A stretch of 7,343 bases of DNA. It comes from Chloroflexi bacterium RBG_13_46_14. GTDB lineage: Bacteria; Chloroflexota; Dehalococcoidia; Dehalococcoidales; UBA2162. Positions 1-6,771 of the stretch are shown here, one piece after another. The DNA lies in NCBI GenBank assembly GCA_001796415.1, contig MGML01000135.1, positions 2,829-10,171 of the forward strand, given 5' to 3'. The notes under the pieces are model-generated. The model did no database searches. It had not been told where the DNA came from and worked only from the letters and a program-made list of their open reading frames with translations. The position numbers were made by a program, and so were the translations under genes. Positions within the stretch are counted from its first letter, which is position 1; every line of letters begins with the position of its first letter.

Positions 1-8
1 CTGAGGCA

Positions 9-1238
9 TTGACCAAACCGATAACCGAAGAGGAAAAGAAAACAGGGGTAATAGAAAGACCGAGGCCAAGGCTGCTGGAGCCTGATACTCCCGAGAACCT
101 GGAAAGGCTCTTTCTTGAGAATGGATGGACTGACGGTCTCCCAATAATTCTTCCTACTGAAGAAAGAGTTGCTGAGATACTTAAGGGTACAAGTCATAAG
201 CCGGATGAAGTAATCGGTGTGATGCAGCCTATCCCTCCCAACGAAGCATGGGAACGCTCCATGAGAATGCTGGGTAGTGGCGCCCGGGCACGGGGTGAAA
301 TGGAGAAAATGCCTGTAACCATGCAACCTTCATCTCCCCACGAAGCCTGGGAATATACCGTAGAGCATGTCGCTATCAATGCGGTGATGGCGGGAGCCAA
401 AAAGGAATATTTGCCGGCGATACTGGCTATAGCATCTACCGGTGTTACCTCGCTGTTCAGTTCCGCTACCTCTATGTGCAGGATGGTGGTAGTAAACGGA
501 CCAATATGCAAAGAGATAAATATGAACAGTGGTTTGAGTGCGCTGGGACCATTTAATCAGGCCAATGCTGTTATAGGAAGGGCATGGACTCTCATCTCAA
601 AGAATTTGGGAGGTTCCATACTCGGTGAGAGTTATCTGGGCGATATCGGTAATAATACCAACTACAACAATTTATGCTGCGCCGAGAATGAAGATGCATT
701 GCCCGAAGGATGGAATCCCCTGCACGTGCAGAAGGGCTATAAAGCAAATGAAAGTGTGGTCAGTCTTATAGGCGGGTGGAGTCTGCTGAATTACGCTGCT
801 TATAAACCACATCCGCACCACGAAATAATGAAGGAGCAGTTGGTTAGTTTTGAAACCAGTGGCGCCGGTACGCATCACACTCTAGGGTTAAGCCCCGGAA
901 CTCAGGCAACCTTTTTATTAAGCCCGGTCACGGCACAGGATCTCAAGGATGAAGGTTTCGATAGTAAGGAACAGATAGGCCAGTGGATAAAGGAAAATGC
1001 CTATATGAGTGCCTGGACCTATTGGGCGGCTATGCCTGATGACCTGGAATCCGGCAAAGCAGGAGTTGAGCCGTTTGCGTCCTGGTTAAAACTTCCTCCG
1101 GAAGGGAAAACAACACACCCGCTTATCTCGAGTAATGCCCCAGTTGAGATGCTGGTAATAGGAGGAGGAACAGATGCCTTCTGGATGACCGGAGATTTTC
1201 GCTACATGGGGGCAGCGTCAGTAGATGAATGGAGGTAG
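9..1238 (+). CDS. Conserved protein of the GWTDGLP-motif family, function unknown; 5' end uncertain
   Basis: I recognise this as a conserved but poorly characterised family, often seen near UGSC-type (seleno)proteins, amidohydrolases and catabolic genes in Chloroflexota, Proteobacteria and Actinobacteria. That association is from memory. Visible landmarks: GWTDGLP at residues 39-45, a conserved core TVEHVAINAVMAGA at 117-130, VVNGPICKEINMNSG at 161-175, GPFNQANAVIGRA at 180-192, a CCAENE segment at 223-228, and a glycine-rich C-terminus (LVIGGGTDAFW). There is no signal peptide or membrane segment, so it is probably cytoplasmic. The only start in the window is TTG at 9. The GAGG at 3-6 is only 2 bases away, too close for a normal ribosome binding site, and the frame stays open to the left edge, so the true start may lie upstream. 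Residues 72-82 and 105-115 are near copies of each other. No catalytic role can be assigned. The coding call is firm and the family call moderate. Confidence 0.85.
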   Translation: MTKPITEEEKKTGVIERPRPRLLEPDTPENLERLFLENGWTDGLPIILPTEERVAEILKGTSHKPDEVIGVMQPIPPNEAWERSMRMLGSGARARGEMEKMPVTMQPSSPHEAWEYTVEHVAINAVMAGAKKEYLPAILAIASTGVTSLFSSATSMCRMVVVNGPICKEINMNSGLSALGPFNQANAVIGRAWTLISKNLGGSILGESYLGDIGNNTNYNNLCCAENEDALPEGWNPLHVQKGYKANESVVSLIGGWSLLNYAAYKPHPHHEIMKEQLVSFETSGAGTHHTLGLSPGTQATFLLSPVTAQDLKDEGFDSKEQIGQWIKENAYMSAWTYWAAMPDDLESGKAGVEPFASWLKLPPEGKTTHPLISSNAPVEMLVIGGGTDAFWMTGDFRYMGAASVDEWR

Positions 1239-1422
1239 ATTGTATCAGATTTCCTTCCCTTGATTACGATATGGAAAATAAACAGTAGACCATGATGGTT
1301 AATCAAATTATTGTGTGAAATGACTTAAGAGATAAGGGGGTGATTAAAGGTAGTACTTACTTCCTGATGAAAACTAACAAAATGAATATGCGTAAAATAA
1401 TTATTACTGAAAGGGGAACATG

Positions 1423-2484
1423 ATGGCACTAGAATTTACCAAATCAGAGGCGAAACAGTGGGCCAAGCAAAACCTGAAGGGATTGGAAGCCGTTATCCAT
1501 GCGTCCTACACACCGGACCTGTCCGGACTGGACGAGGAAGGTATCAGGTGGGACGTTAACTATCTGATACCCCACCAGTTGGGCTGCATACTCTGTGCTG
1601 TCGAAGCCAGCGCAATGACTTTCGAAGAGCGCAAGCAATTCGTGGAAATCGTATGTGACGAAGCAAAGGGCAGGATTCATGTGTCGATGACCATATTGCA
1701 GAACACTGTCGAAGAAGATATAGAGATGATGCACCATTTCGAGAAGGTAGGCGGCACTTTTATTTTACTTGGTCATCCTGTCCAGTTTTACCCCAGAACA
1801 CCGGATGAAATATACCGGGAGTACAAGATGATGTGCGATGCGACCAACCTGGCCGTAAATTTTTATGCCGGCAGACTCCATGTCAGGAATATGCATCCGA
1901 GCTATTTCCCACTGGATACCCTCGAACAGATAGCCGATATACCGAATGTAGTGGGGATGAAGCTTTGCGGAGGTGGTCCTATCGGTTTTATGTTTGAATC
2001 TTTCCGGCTTATAGGCGACAGAGTGCTGGTTAACGATCCCATGCAGACCAACTGGCCGATAACGATCCTTGAGTATGGACAGCAGTGGGCAGGAGCCGGT
2101 CCTTATGATACCTCTCAGACTCCTGATAATCCTCGAATGGTGAAGTTGTTTAATACCTTCTTAGAAGGAAAAGTGGATGAAGCCATGGAATTGTACTGGG
2201 ACTTTATGAAAGGTATCCCAGGTGGTGGCGGAATGGGTGGAGGAGCCGATTCCTATTTTAATACGGGAATAGTCAGCGCTCTACCCGACAAATATGCACA
2301 ATGGTTACTCGGCGGTAATGGCGGTATGGTAAGACAGCCGATGGGTCAGAGGCTCCATGACTATCAGAAGGATATGATGAGGGCTCGTGCGAAAGGACTG
2401 GGAGTCCCACTACGCGAAAACGAGGAGGAATTTTTTGTCGGCAGGGTCAACTATTCCAAAGGGGCAAGAATGAAACAGTACTAG
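1423..2484 (+). CDS. Divergent dihydrodipicolinate synthase (DapA)-fold protein, copy 1
   Basis: Probable cytoplasmic TIM-barrel enzyme of the DapA/N-acetylneuraminate lyase superfamily, whose members make a lysine Schiff base with a keto acid for aldol cleavage, condensation or dehydration. Numbered from ATG 1423 (353 residues), the expected lysine is K180 in IPNVVGMKL. A tyrosine in VNFYAGR (Y148) sits where the catalytic Tyr is expected, and another is at Y123 (QFYPRTPDE). The usual GTTGE loop is not recognisable: before MTFEER the sequence reads LCAVEASA, so the two Thr positions become Cys-Ala in an ungapped reading. The protein is about 55 residues longer than typical DapA (~295), with a C-terminal extension ending in FFVGRVNYSKGAR. 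A glycine-rich run lies at 264-274. ATG 1423 is preferred over ATG 1420 because the AAAGGGG site (1410-1416) is better spaced from it. Its paralogue is at 4715-5755. Lysine biosynthesis is unlikely given the altered loop, the duplicate and the neighbours. Family call firm, substrate unknown. Confidence 0.88.
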   Translation: MALEFTKSEAKQWAKQNLKGLEAVIHASYTPDLSGLDEEGIRWDVNYLIPHQLGCILCAVEASAMTFEERKQFVEIVCDEAKGRIHVSMTILQNTVEEDIEMMHHFEKVGGTFILLGHPVQFYPRTPDEIYREYKMMCDATNLAVNFYAGRLHVRNMHPSYFPLDTLEQIADIPNVVGMKLCGGGPIGFMFESFRLIGDRVLVNDPMQTNWPITILEYGQQWAGAGPYDTSQTPDNPRMVKLFNTFLEGKVDEAMELYWDFMKGIPGGGGMGGGADSYFNTGIVSALPDKYAQWLLGGNGGMVRQPMGQRLHDYQKDMMRARAKGLGVPLRENEEEFFVGRVNYSKGARMKQY

Positions 2485-2620
2485 CCAATTTATAGTAGAT
2501 GAATTAAATCAAAATAAAAACAGATGGTTTTCATTAACTTGTAGTAATAACACAAGACTAAGGTTACGTAAATATGAATAAAAAGGAAAGGTCGATAAAA
2601 ACCTGTATTACTCTTCTGTC

Positions 2621-2626
2621 GGAGGA
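2621..2626 (+). promoter_or_regulatory. Strong Shine-Dalgarno site that fixes the lipoprotein start
   Basis: GGAGGA lies 7 bases before ATG 2634. The upstream in-frame ATG at 2574 has no purine-rich site at a suitable distance and would place about 20 polar residues before the signal peptide. This site therefore selects 2634 as the start of the substrate-binding lipoprotein. Confidence 0.85.
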
Positions 2627-2633
2627 AATTAAA

Positions 2634-4442
2634 ATGCTAAAGAAAATGTTTTGGTTATTGATTAGTTCTTTAATGATTTTGTCGCTAGTGCTGGCCTCCT
2701 GCAGCCCGAAAGACGAGGAAGAAAAAAAAGAAGAAGAAACAACATCCGGGAAGAAGGAAGAGGTAACGCAGCCAACAGATAAGGAAGAAGAGGAAGCGAC
2801 AGTATCTCCAGGAACTGGAGACTGGTGGGACAAGTTTGGAGAACCTCAGTACGGTGGCACGTTAACCCTTGCAGGTGGTTCACTTTCTCCAAAATTTGAT
2901 ACAACGGATTGGACATTTACAACTACGAATCACCACTTTGAAAATCTGTTTTGTGGCGACTGGACACTAGACCGGGAAGAATGGTCCTTCATAGACACGG
3001 CTTATCTTCAGCAGTACGCAGCTCCATGGCTGGCAGAAAGCTGGCAGTGGGCTGATCCGCAGACTGTGATTGTCCACATCCGTAAAGGGGTTCGCTGGCA
3101 GAACAAACCGCCGGAAAATGGACGGGAGTTCACTGCCAATGATGTAAAGCATCACTATGACCGGGCACTGGGGATAGGTAGTGGTTATACCAAACCTAAC
3201 CCACTTTATATCTCAACTTTAGGCAGCATTGAAAGAGTTACCGTTCAAGATAACTATACAGTGGAATTTCGATTCAAATCTCCGTCTGCTATGTCGATAT
3301 ATGTATTATTAGAGATGGGAGTCCAGAACAGCATTGAAGCCCCGGAGGCAGTACAGATGGAGGGAGGGCAACTTACCGATTGGCGGAAGGCGGTAGGGAC
3401 ATCAGCATGGATGCTGACGGACTTCGTTCCCGAGACCTCAATAACTTACAGCAGGAATCCCAGCTATTGGGGTAACGATGAACGTCACCCGAACAACCAG
3501 CTTCCCTACATCGATAAGTTTAAAACTCTAGTTATACCGGATAGCTCTACAAGGTTAGCGGGACTGAGAACTGGCAAAATTGATATGTTAAATGTTGGTT
3601 TGGATTCGGCAGTACAGCTTTTAAAGACCAGTCCTGAACTAATACAGTCGGAGGTGCCAACTTTTGGCCAAGGTTTGGGTATAAGATGTGATAAGGAGCC
3701 ATTCACCGATATCAGGGTGAGAAAGGCATTGCAGATAGCCATAGACCGTGAGACTATCGCTGAGACCTATTACGGTGGCGTTGTAGACGGGAAGCCGTCT
3801 ATGGTGACACGATCGGGTATTGAAGGTTGGTCTATCGCATACGATGAGTGGCCTCAAGGTCTCAAGGATGAGTATACCTACAATCCAGAGCAGGCGAAAC
3901 AGCTTCTAGCTGAAGCCGGTTATCCTAATGGCTTTAAGACAAATGTTGTTACTTCGTCAATGTTTGACCTGGATCTATTGCAAATAATTGTTGCCTACTT
4001 CAATGACATTAATGTTGATATGGAGATCAGGCAGATGGAAGTACCTGCTTACATGAATTATATACGTGGTGGTAACCATGATCAGTTGTACAGCTGGTTC
4101 GAAGGTGGTTTGGGTTTTACCCCGAACATATCTATCCAGTGGCGGCATTCGAAAACAGGGCCATCTAACTATACATATAATAATGATGCTGGTTATGATG
4201 CCTTGGTTGCAGAGTATTTCGCGGCTACTACAGAGGATGAGGCCAGTCGGATATTCGTTGAGGTAATGTGGAGAGTACTTGAAAATCACTGGGCGATACA
4301 GGTGTGTCCTTTAGCTTCCTTTAATGTCTTTCAGCCATTTATCAAAGGATACAGTGGTGAGGTACTTGAATTCAGAAACCTTCCGTTTTATGCGGCACGC
4401 CTATGGGTAGACCAGGGGTTGAAGCAGTCAATGGGATACTAG
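2634..4442 (+). CDS. ABC transporter substrate-binding lipoprotein, family 5 (peptide/nickel/opine type)
   Basis: Extracytoplasmic solute-binding protein of the SBP_bac_5 (OppA/DppA-like) family, 602 residues from ATG 2634, a normal length for the family. Residues 1-23 form a type II signal peptide: KK, a hydrophobic stretch, then lipobox L20-A21-S22-C23, with the Cys codon at 2700-2702. A Lys/Glu-rich low-complexity linker follows (about 26-56), then the mature domain: YGGTLTLAGG (73-82), LAESWQW...VIVHIRKGVRW (133-155), the family signature GREFTANDVKHHYDR (163-177), and later VRKALQIAIDRETIAETYYGG. Family members deliver oligopeptides, opines, nickel, heme or sugars to a cognate permease, and the ligand cannot be read from the sequence. 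No permease or ATPase gene is in the window. It lies between two DapA-like paralogues, suggesting uptake of a substrate for those enzymes. It ends with tandem TAG stops (4440-4445) that overlap the left arm of a palindrome. Confidence 0.93.
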   Translation: MLKKMFWLLISSLMILSLVLASCSPKDEEEKKEEETTSGKKEEVTQPTDKEEEEATVSPGTGDWWDKFGEPQYGGTLTLAGGSLSPKFDTTDWTFTTTNHHFENLFCGDWTLDREEWSFIDTAYLQQYAAPWLAESWQWADPQTVIVHIRKGVRWQNKPPENGREFTANDVKHHYDRALGIGSGYTKPNPLYISTLGSIERVTVQDNYTVEFRFKSPSAMSIYVLLEMGVQNSIEAPEAVQMEGGQLTDWRKAVGTSAWMLTDFVPETSITYSRNPSYWGNDERHPNNQLPYIDKFKTLVIPDSSTRLAGLRTGKIDMLNVGLDSAVQLLKTSPELIQSEVPTFGQGLGIRCDKEPFTDIRVRKALQIAIDRETIAETYYGGVVDGKPSMVTRSGIEGWSIAYDEWPQGLKDEYTYNPEQAKQLLAEAGYPNGFKTNVVTSSMFDLDLLQIIVAYFNDINVDMEIRQMEVPAYMNYIRGGNHDQLYSWFEGGLGFTPNISIQWRHSKTGPSNYTYNNDAGYDALVAEYFAATTEDEASRIFVEVMWRVLENHWAIQVCPLASFNVFQPFIKGYSGEVLEFRNLPFYAARLWVDQGLKQSMGY

Positions 4443-4594
4443 TAGCTTGTATCACTTAAAAAGTACGATCGTCATTGCGAGCGTAGCGAAGCAATCCGTT
4501 TCTCGGAGTAGCGGATTGCTTCGGGCTTCGCCCTCGCAATGACAGTTCTGATGGTTCTCTATTAAACGAAGGATTAACCGTTACAAGCTACTAG
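4439..4594. repeat. Nested palindrome: 13-bp perfect inverted repeat around a REP-like hairpin
   Basis: CTAGTAGCTTGTA at 4439-4451 is the exact reverse complement of TACAAGCTACTAG at 4582-4594. These arms enclose the smaller imperfect palindrome at 4471-4543. The left arm overlaps the stop codon of the lipoprotein gene. Both outer ends read CTAG. No open reading frame lies inside, so it could be a small non-autonomous mobile element, or a structure that ends or stabilises the upstream transcript. No T-run follows directly, so a classic intrinsic terminator is not supported. Confidence 0.7.
4471..4543. repeat. REP-like dispersed palindromic repeat (GTCATTGCGAG family)
   Basis: Two paired segments are exact. 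GTCATTGCGAG (4471-4481) pairs with CTCGCAATGAC (4533-4543), and CGAAGCAATCCG (4487-4498) pairs with CGGATTGCTTCG (4512-4523). The internal loop is asymmetric, with 5 bases on the left and 9 on the right; the right side (GGGCTTCGCCC, 4523-4533) can fold on itself. The terminal loop is 13 bases. From memory, ATTGCGAG...GAAGCAATC palindromes are widely dispersed in intergenic DNA of several bacterial groups. Only one copy is in this window, so the repeat status is inferred from recognition of the sequence. Confidence 0.8.
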
Positions 4595-4647
4595 GGAGGC
4601 TCCTTTTATCAGATTATTTTTAGAAGTAACCCTTGAGATACCTGGGG

Positions 4648-4675
4648 TTGATAAATGCTTGTATTTACGTATGAT
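4648..4675 (+). promoter_or_regulatory. Candidate sigma70-type promoter for the second DapA-like gene
   Basis: TTGATA (4648-4653) and TATGAT (4670-4675) each differ from the -35 and -10 consensus by one base and are separated by 16 bases. Transcription would start near 4681-4683, about 33 bases before the TTG start at 4715. It lies just downstream of the palindrome, so the genes from 4715 onward may form their own transcription unit. It is a sequence match only. Confidence 0.45.
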
Positions 4676-4714
4676 GACTCATGTCAAAGTATGTTTTTAG
4701 AAGGAAGATAAAAT

Positions 4715-5755
4715 TTGGAATATACCAAATCAGAAGCGAAAGAATGGGCTCGTAAGAATTATCACGGGCTGGACGGAGCCGTTGCTCCTTCTTTCACTCC
4801 GGATCTCTCGGAGTTGGACGAGGAAGGTATCAGGTGGGATGTCCAGCACAACATCCGCAAGGGGATGTTCAGTGTACTCTGTGAAACGATGATTGCCGTT
4901 ATGACCTTTGAGGAGCGGAAGCGGTTCATGGAAATAGTCTGTGACGAGGCTAAGGGTAAAATACTGGTATCGGTAACCACCGGTATCGATGATGTCGAGC
5001 AGGATATCGAACTACTCAAACATTTCGAAAAGGTCGGTGGGACACACACCCTTTTCGGCTATCCGGGTAACTTTTATGCCAGGAATGAAGAAGATATTTA
5101 TCAGATAACAAAAAAGATATGTGATTCAGTTAATCTTTGTGTAGACTTCTGGCCTAAGCCTATCTTCGATTTCGGCAGATTTCACCCGAGCCATTTTAAT
5201 CCGTACCTTGTTGCCCGTATAGCCGAGATACCGAATGTCGTTGCAGCCAAAGTATATATCGCTGACGGCTACGGCAAGATGGCCCAGATTCACCACCTGG
5301 TTGGCGACCAGATCCTGCAGCAGTCGGGCGAACCGGAAGAGTGGCCAATAACAATTCCGAAATATAAACAGCAATGGGCCGGACCCGGTAAGTATGTCAT
5401 CTATGATGGCGAGGATTTTACCGAAAGCCGAATCGTCAAGCTGTTCAACCTTTTCATGCAAGGTGAATTTGACCAGGCGATGGCCCTCTACTGGGAATTA
5501 TCCCCGATACATATGAACGCGATGAAGGTAGCTCTGTATCAAAGCGGCGGCGGTTACCTGGGGATTAAATACCTGGACTGGCTGGCTGGCGGTAATGGTG
5601 GTTTGTTCAGACAACCAGGTTCCAGACTGCCCCACCACGCAAGGCAGGCGATGAGAGCAGGATTGAAAGCCATAGGCGTAACCCCGCGCGAAGACGATGA
5701 GGAATTCTGGGTAGGCAGGGTAAACTACGCCAAGGGGATACGATCCCGGAAATAG
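4715..5755 (+). CDS. Divergent dihydrodipicolinate synthase (DapA)-fold protein, copy 2
   Basis: Paralogue of the gene at 1423-2484, similar over its whole length (something over 40% identical by eye, not computed), with the same N-terminus (YTKSEAKEWA), TPDLS.LDEEGIRWDV, MTFEERK.F.EIVCDEAKG, FEKVGGT, WPITI, LAGGNGG and GRVNYAKG segments. It has 346 residues. The Schiff-base lysine is K179 in IPNVVAAKV. Two differences are notable: the position of the catalytic Tyr is W146 (VDFWPKP), and the GTTGE loop region reads LCETMIAV before MTFEER, so here too Cys stands at the first Thr position. The glycine-rich loop of copy 1 is shorter here (QSGGGYLG, 276-283). TTG 4715 is the start because GAAGGAAG (4700-4707) is suitably spaced and the N-terminus then matches copy 1. 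It probably has a related but distinct substrate, or is a partner subunit. Lysine biosynthesis is unlikely. Confidence 0.88.
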   Translation: MEYTKSEAKEWARKNYHGLDGAVAPSFTPDLSELDEEGIRWDVQHNIRKGMFSVLCETMIAVMTFEERKRFMEIVCDEAKGKILVSVTTGIDDVEQDIELLKHFEKVGGTHTLFGYPGNFYARNEEDIYQITKKICDSVNLCVDFWPKPIFDFGRFHPSHFNPYLVARIAEIPNVVAAKVYIADGYGKMAQIHHLVGDQILQQSGEPEEWPITIPKYKQQWAGPGKYVIYDGEDFTESRIVKLFNLFMQGEFDQAMALYWELSPIHMNAMKVALYQSGGGYLGIKYLDWLAGGNGGLFRQPGSRLPHHARQAMRAGLKAIGVTPREDDEEFWVGRVNYAKGIRSRK

Positions 5756-5784
5756 CTTACTATACTCAATCAAAGGTAACGGTA

Positions 5785-5829
5785 GCAGCAGTCAGAGGTT
5801 ACTGAGAACCTGAATCATCTGACTGCTGC
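5785..5829 (+). promoter_or_regulatory. Stem-loop directly upstream of the hydrolase ribosome binding site
   Basis: GCAGCAGTCAGA (5785-5796) pairs perfectly with TCTGACTGCTGC (5818-5829). Inside, GGTT (5797-5800) pairs with AACC (5807-5810), leaving a 7-base bulge (5811-5817) and a 6-base loop. The stem ends 1 base before the GGGAG ribosome binding site (5831-5835). There is no T-run, so it is more likely an mRNA processing, stability or translational element than a terminator. Confidence 0.6.
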
Positions 5830-5842
5830 AGGGAGAATCACG

Positions 5843-6709
5843 ATGAGTTTTATCAATGTTGACAAATTTGTTGCCGGCTCTATAGACATGCACTTACACC
5901 CGGGAATCACTAAAGGTCCGGCTCGGGTCGATGTGATAGAAGCAGCTCAACAGGCACAGCAGGCAGGCATGAAAGCTCTTGTCTACAAGAGTCACAGCTA
6001 TACTGCTGCCGTTGCTACACTCGTAGATCGGATGATTCCGGATATTAAAATATTCGGCAGTATTTGCCTCAATTATGAGGTTGGTGGCATCAATATTCAT
6101 GCTGTCGAGAACGCAGTGATGCTCGGAGCAAAAGTGGTATGGATGCCGACATTCTCTTCGGCAAATTCGATCGACATGATGAGAGCGCAGGGGCTTCCAT
6201 TAAAAGGTGAAGGCTTCTCTATCCTCGATAAGTCAGGAAAACTGGTGCCGGAAATGGAGCTAATACTGTCGTTGATACAAAAGAATAACATGGTATTGGC
6301 TACCGGTCATATATCACCGCGTGAAATATTTGTTTTAGTCGAAGAAGCGCAGCGAATTGGGATAAAGAAAATAGTAATTACCCATCCCACGGATAAGGAG
6401 TTTATGGAAAAAGTGCTGACCATTGAAGAGATGCAGCAGCTGGCAAAGACCGGAGTTTTTATGGAATTTACTATCATAGGGATACTTCCGAACGAATTCT
6501 GCCATCATCCGGCGGACCTGGTAAAGATAATTAAATCCATCGGTGCCGAACACTGTATCGTCAGCACCGATCTTGGTCAACCGCAAAATCCGCTTCCGGT
6601 TGAAGGAATGAGATTGTTCATCAGCACCTTACATCACCACGGAACTACTCCGGAAGAGATAGAACTGATGGTTAAGGTGAATCCCGCCGGGTTACTGGAT
6701 ATCAGTTAA
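5843..6709 (+). CDS. DUF6282 family metal-dependent hydrolase (amidohydrolase/PHP-like barrel)
   Basis: Predicted cytoplasmic metallohydrolase of 288 residues, recognised as the DUF6282 family by its ordered motifs: DMHLHPG (D15, H17, H19), LVYKSHSYT (K49, H51), the core from YEVGGINIHAVENA (79-92) to LGAKVVWMPT (94-103), TGHIS (H156), THP (H181), and STDLGQPQNPLPVEGMR (D243) near the C-terminus. HxH, Lys, His, His and Asp in this order match the metal-binding pattern of amidohydrolase-superfamily barrels, so hydrolysis of an amide, ester, lactone or cyclic bond is plausible. The natural substrate of DUF6282 is unknown to me. Start ATG 5843 follows GGGAG (5831-5835) at 7 bases. A stem-loop abuts that site. 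The gene lies 87 bases after the second DapA-like gene and 62 bases before a UroD-like gene in the same direction, consistent with one transcript. All key residues appear intact. Confidence 0.92.
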   Translation: MSFINVDKFVAGSIDMHLHPGITKGPARVDVIEAAQQAQQAGMKALVYKSHSYTAAVATLVDRMIPDIKIFGSICLNYEVGGINIHAVENAVMLGAKVVWMPTFSSANSIDMMRAQGLPLKGEGFSILDKSGKLVPEMELILSLIQKNNMVLATGHISPREIFVLVEEAQRIGIKKIVITHPTDKEFMEKVLTIEEMQQLAKTGVFMEFTIIGILPNEFCHHPADLVKIIKSIGAEHCIVSTDLGQPQNPLPVEGMRLFISTLHHHGTTPEEIELMVKVNPAGLLDIS

Positions 6710-6771
6710 GCGTTGGTTTGCGCTGATACATCTATCTTGGTTAATAATTATTCGGAACGGGAGTTTGTATT

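Noticed and set aside
1289..1299. Short palindrome ACCATGATGGT in the gap before the first DapA-like gene
   Set aside because: Five-base arms around one base are expected by chance; nothing else supports an operator.
1423..2484. Assignment as dapA of lysine biosynthesis
   Set aside because: The GTTGE loop is missing, the protein is about 55 residues too long, it is duplicated nearby, and no lysine-pathway neighbour is present.
2538..2556. CTTGT...ACAAG stem before the lipoprotein gene
   Set aside because: A 5-bp AT-rich stem with a 9-base loop has no support beyond chance.
2574..2633. Upstream in-frame ATG extending the lipoprotein by 20 residues
   Set aside because: No ribosome binding site before it; GGAGGA at 2621-2626 and the signal peptide beginning at 2634 show the true start.
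4066..4266. 66-codon open frame on the plus strand inside the lipoprotein gene
   Set aside because: Out of frame within a conserved solute-binding domain, with no recognisable product.
4595..4607. GGAGGCTCC followed by TTTT as a terminator
   Set aside because: The stem would be only 3-4 bp with a tiny loop and the T-run is short.
6707..6722. Possible AGCG/CGCT hairpin after the hydrolase gene
   Set aside because: A 4-bp stem with an 8-base loop and no T-run is too weak for a terminator.
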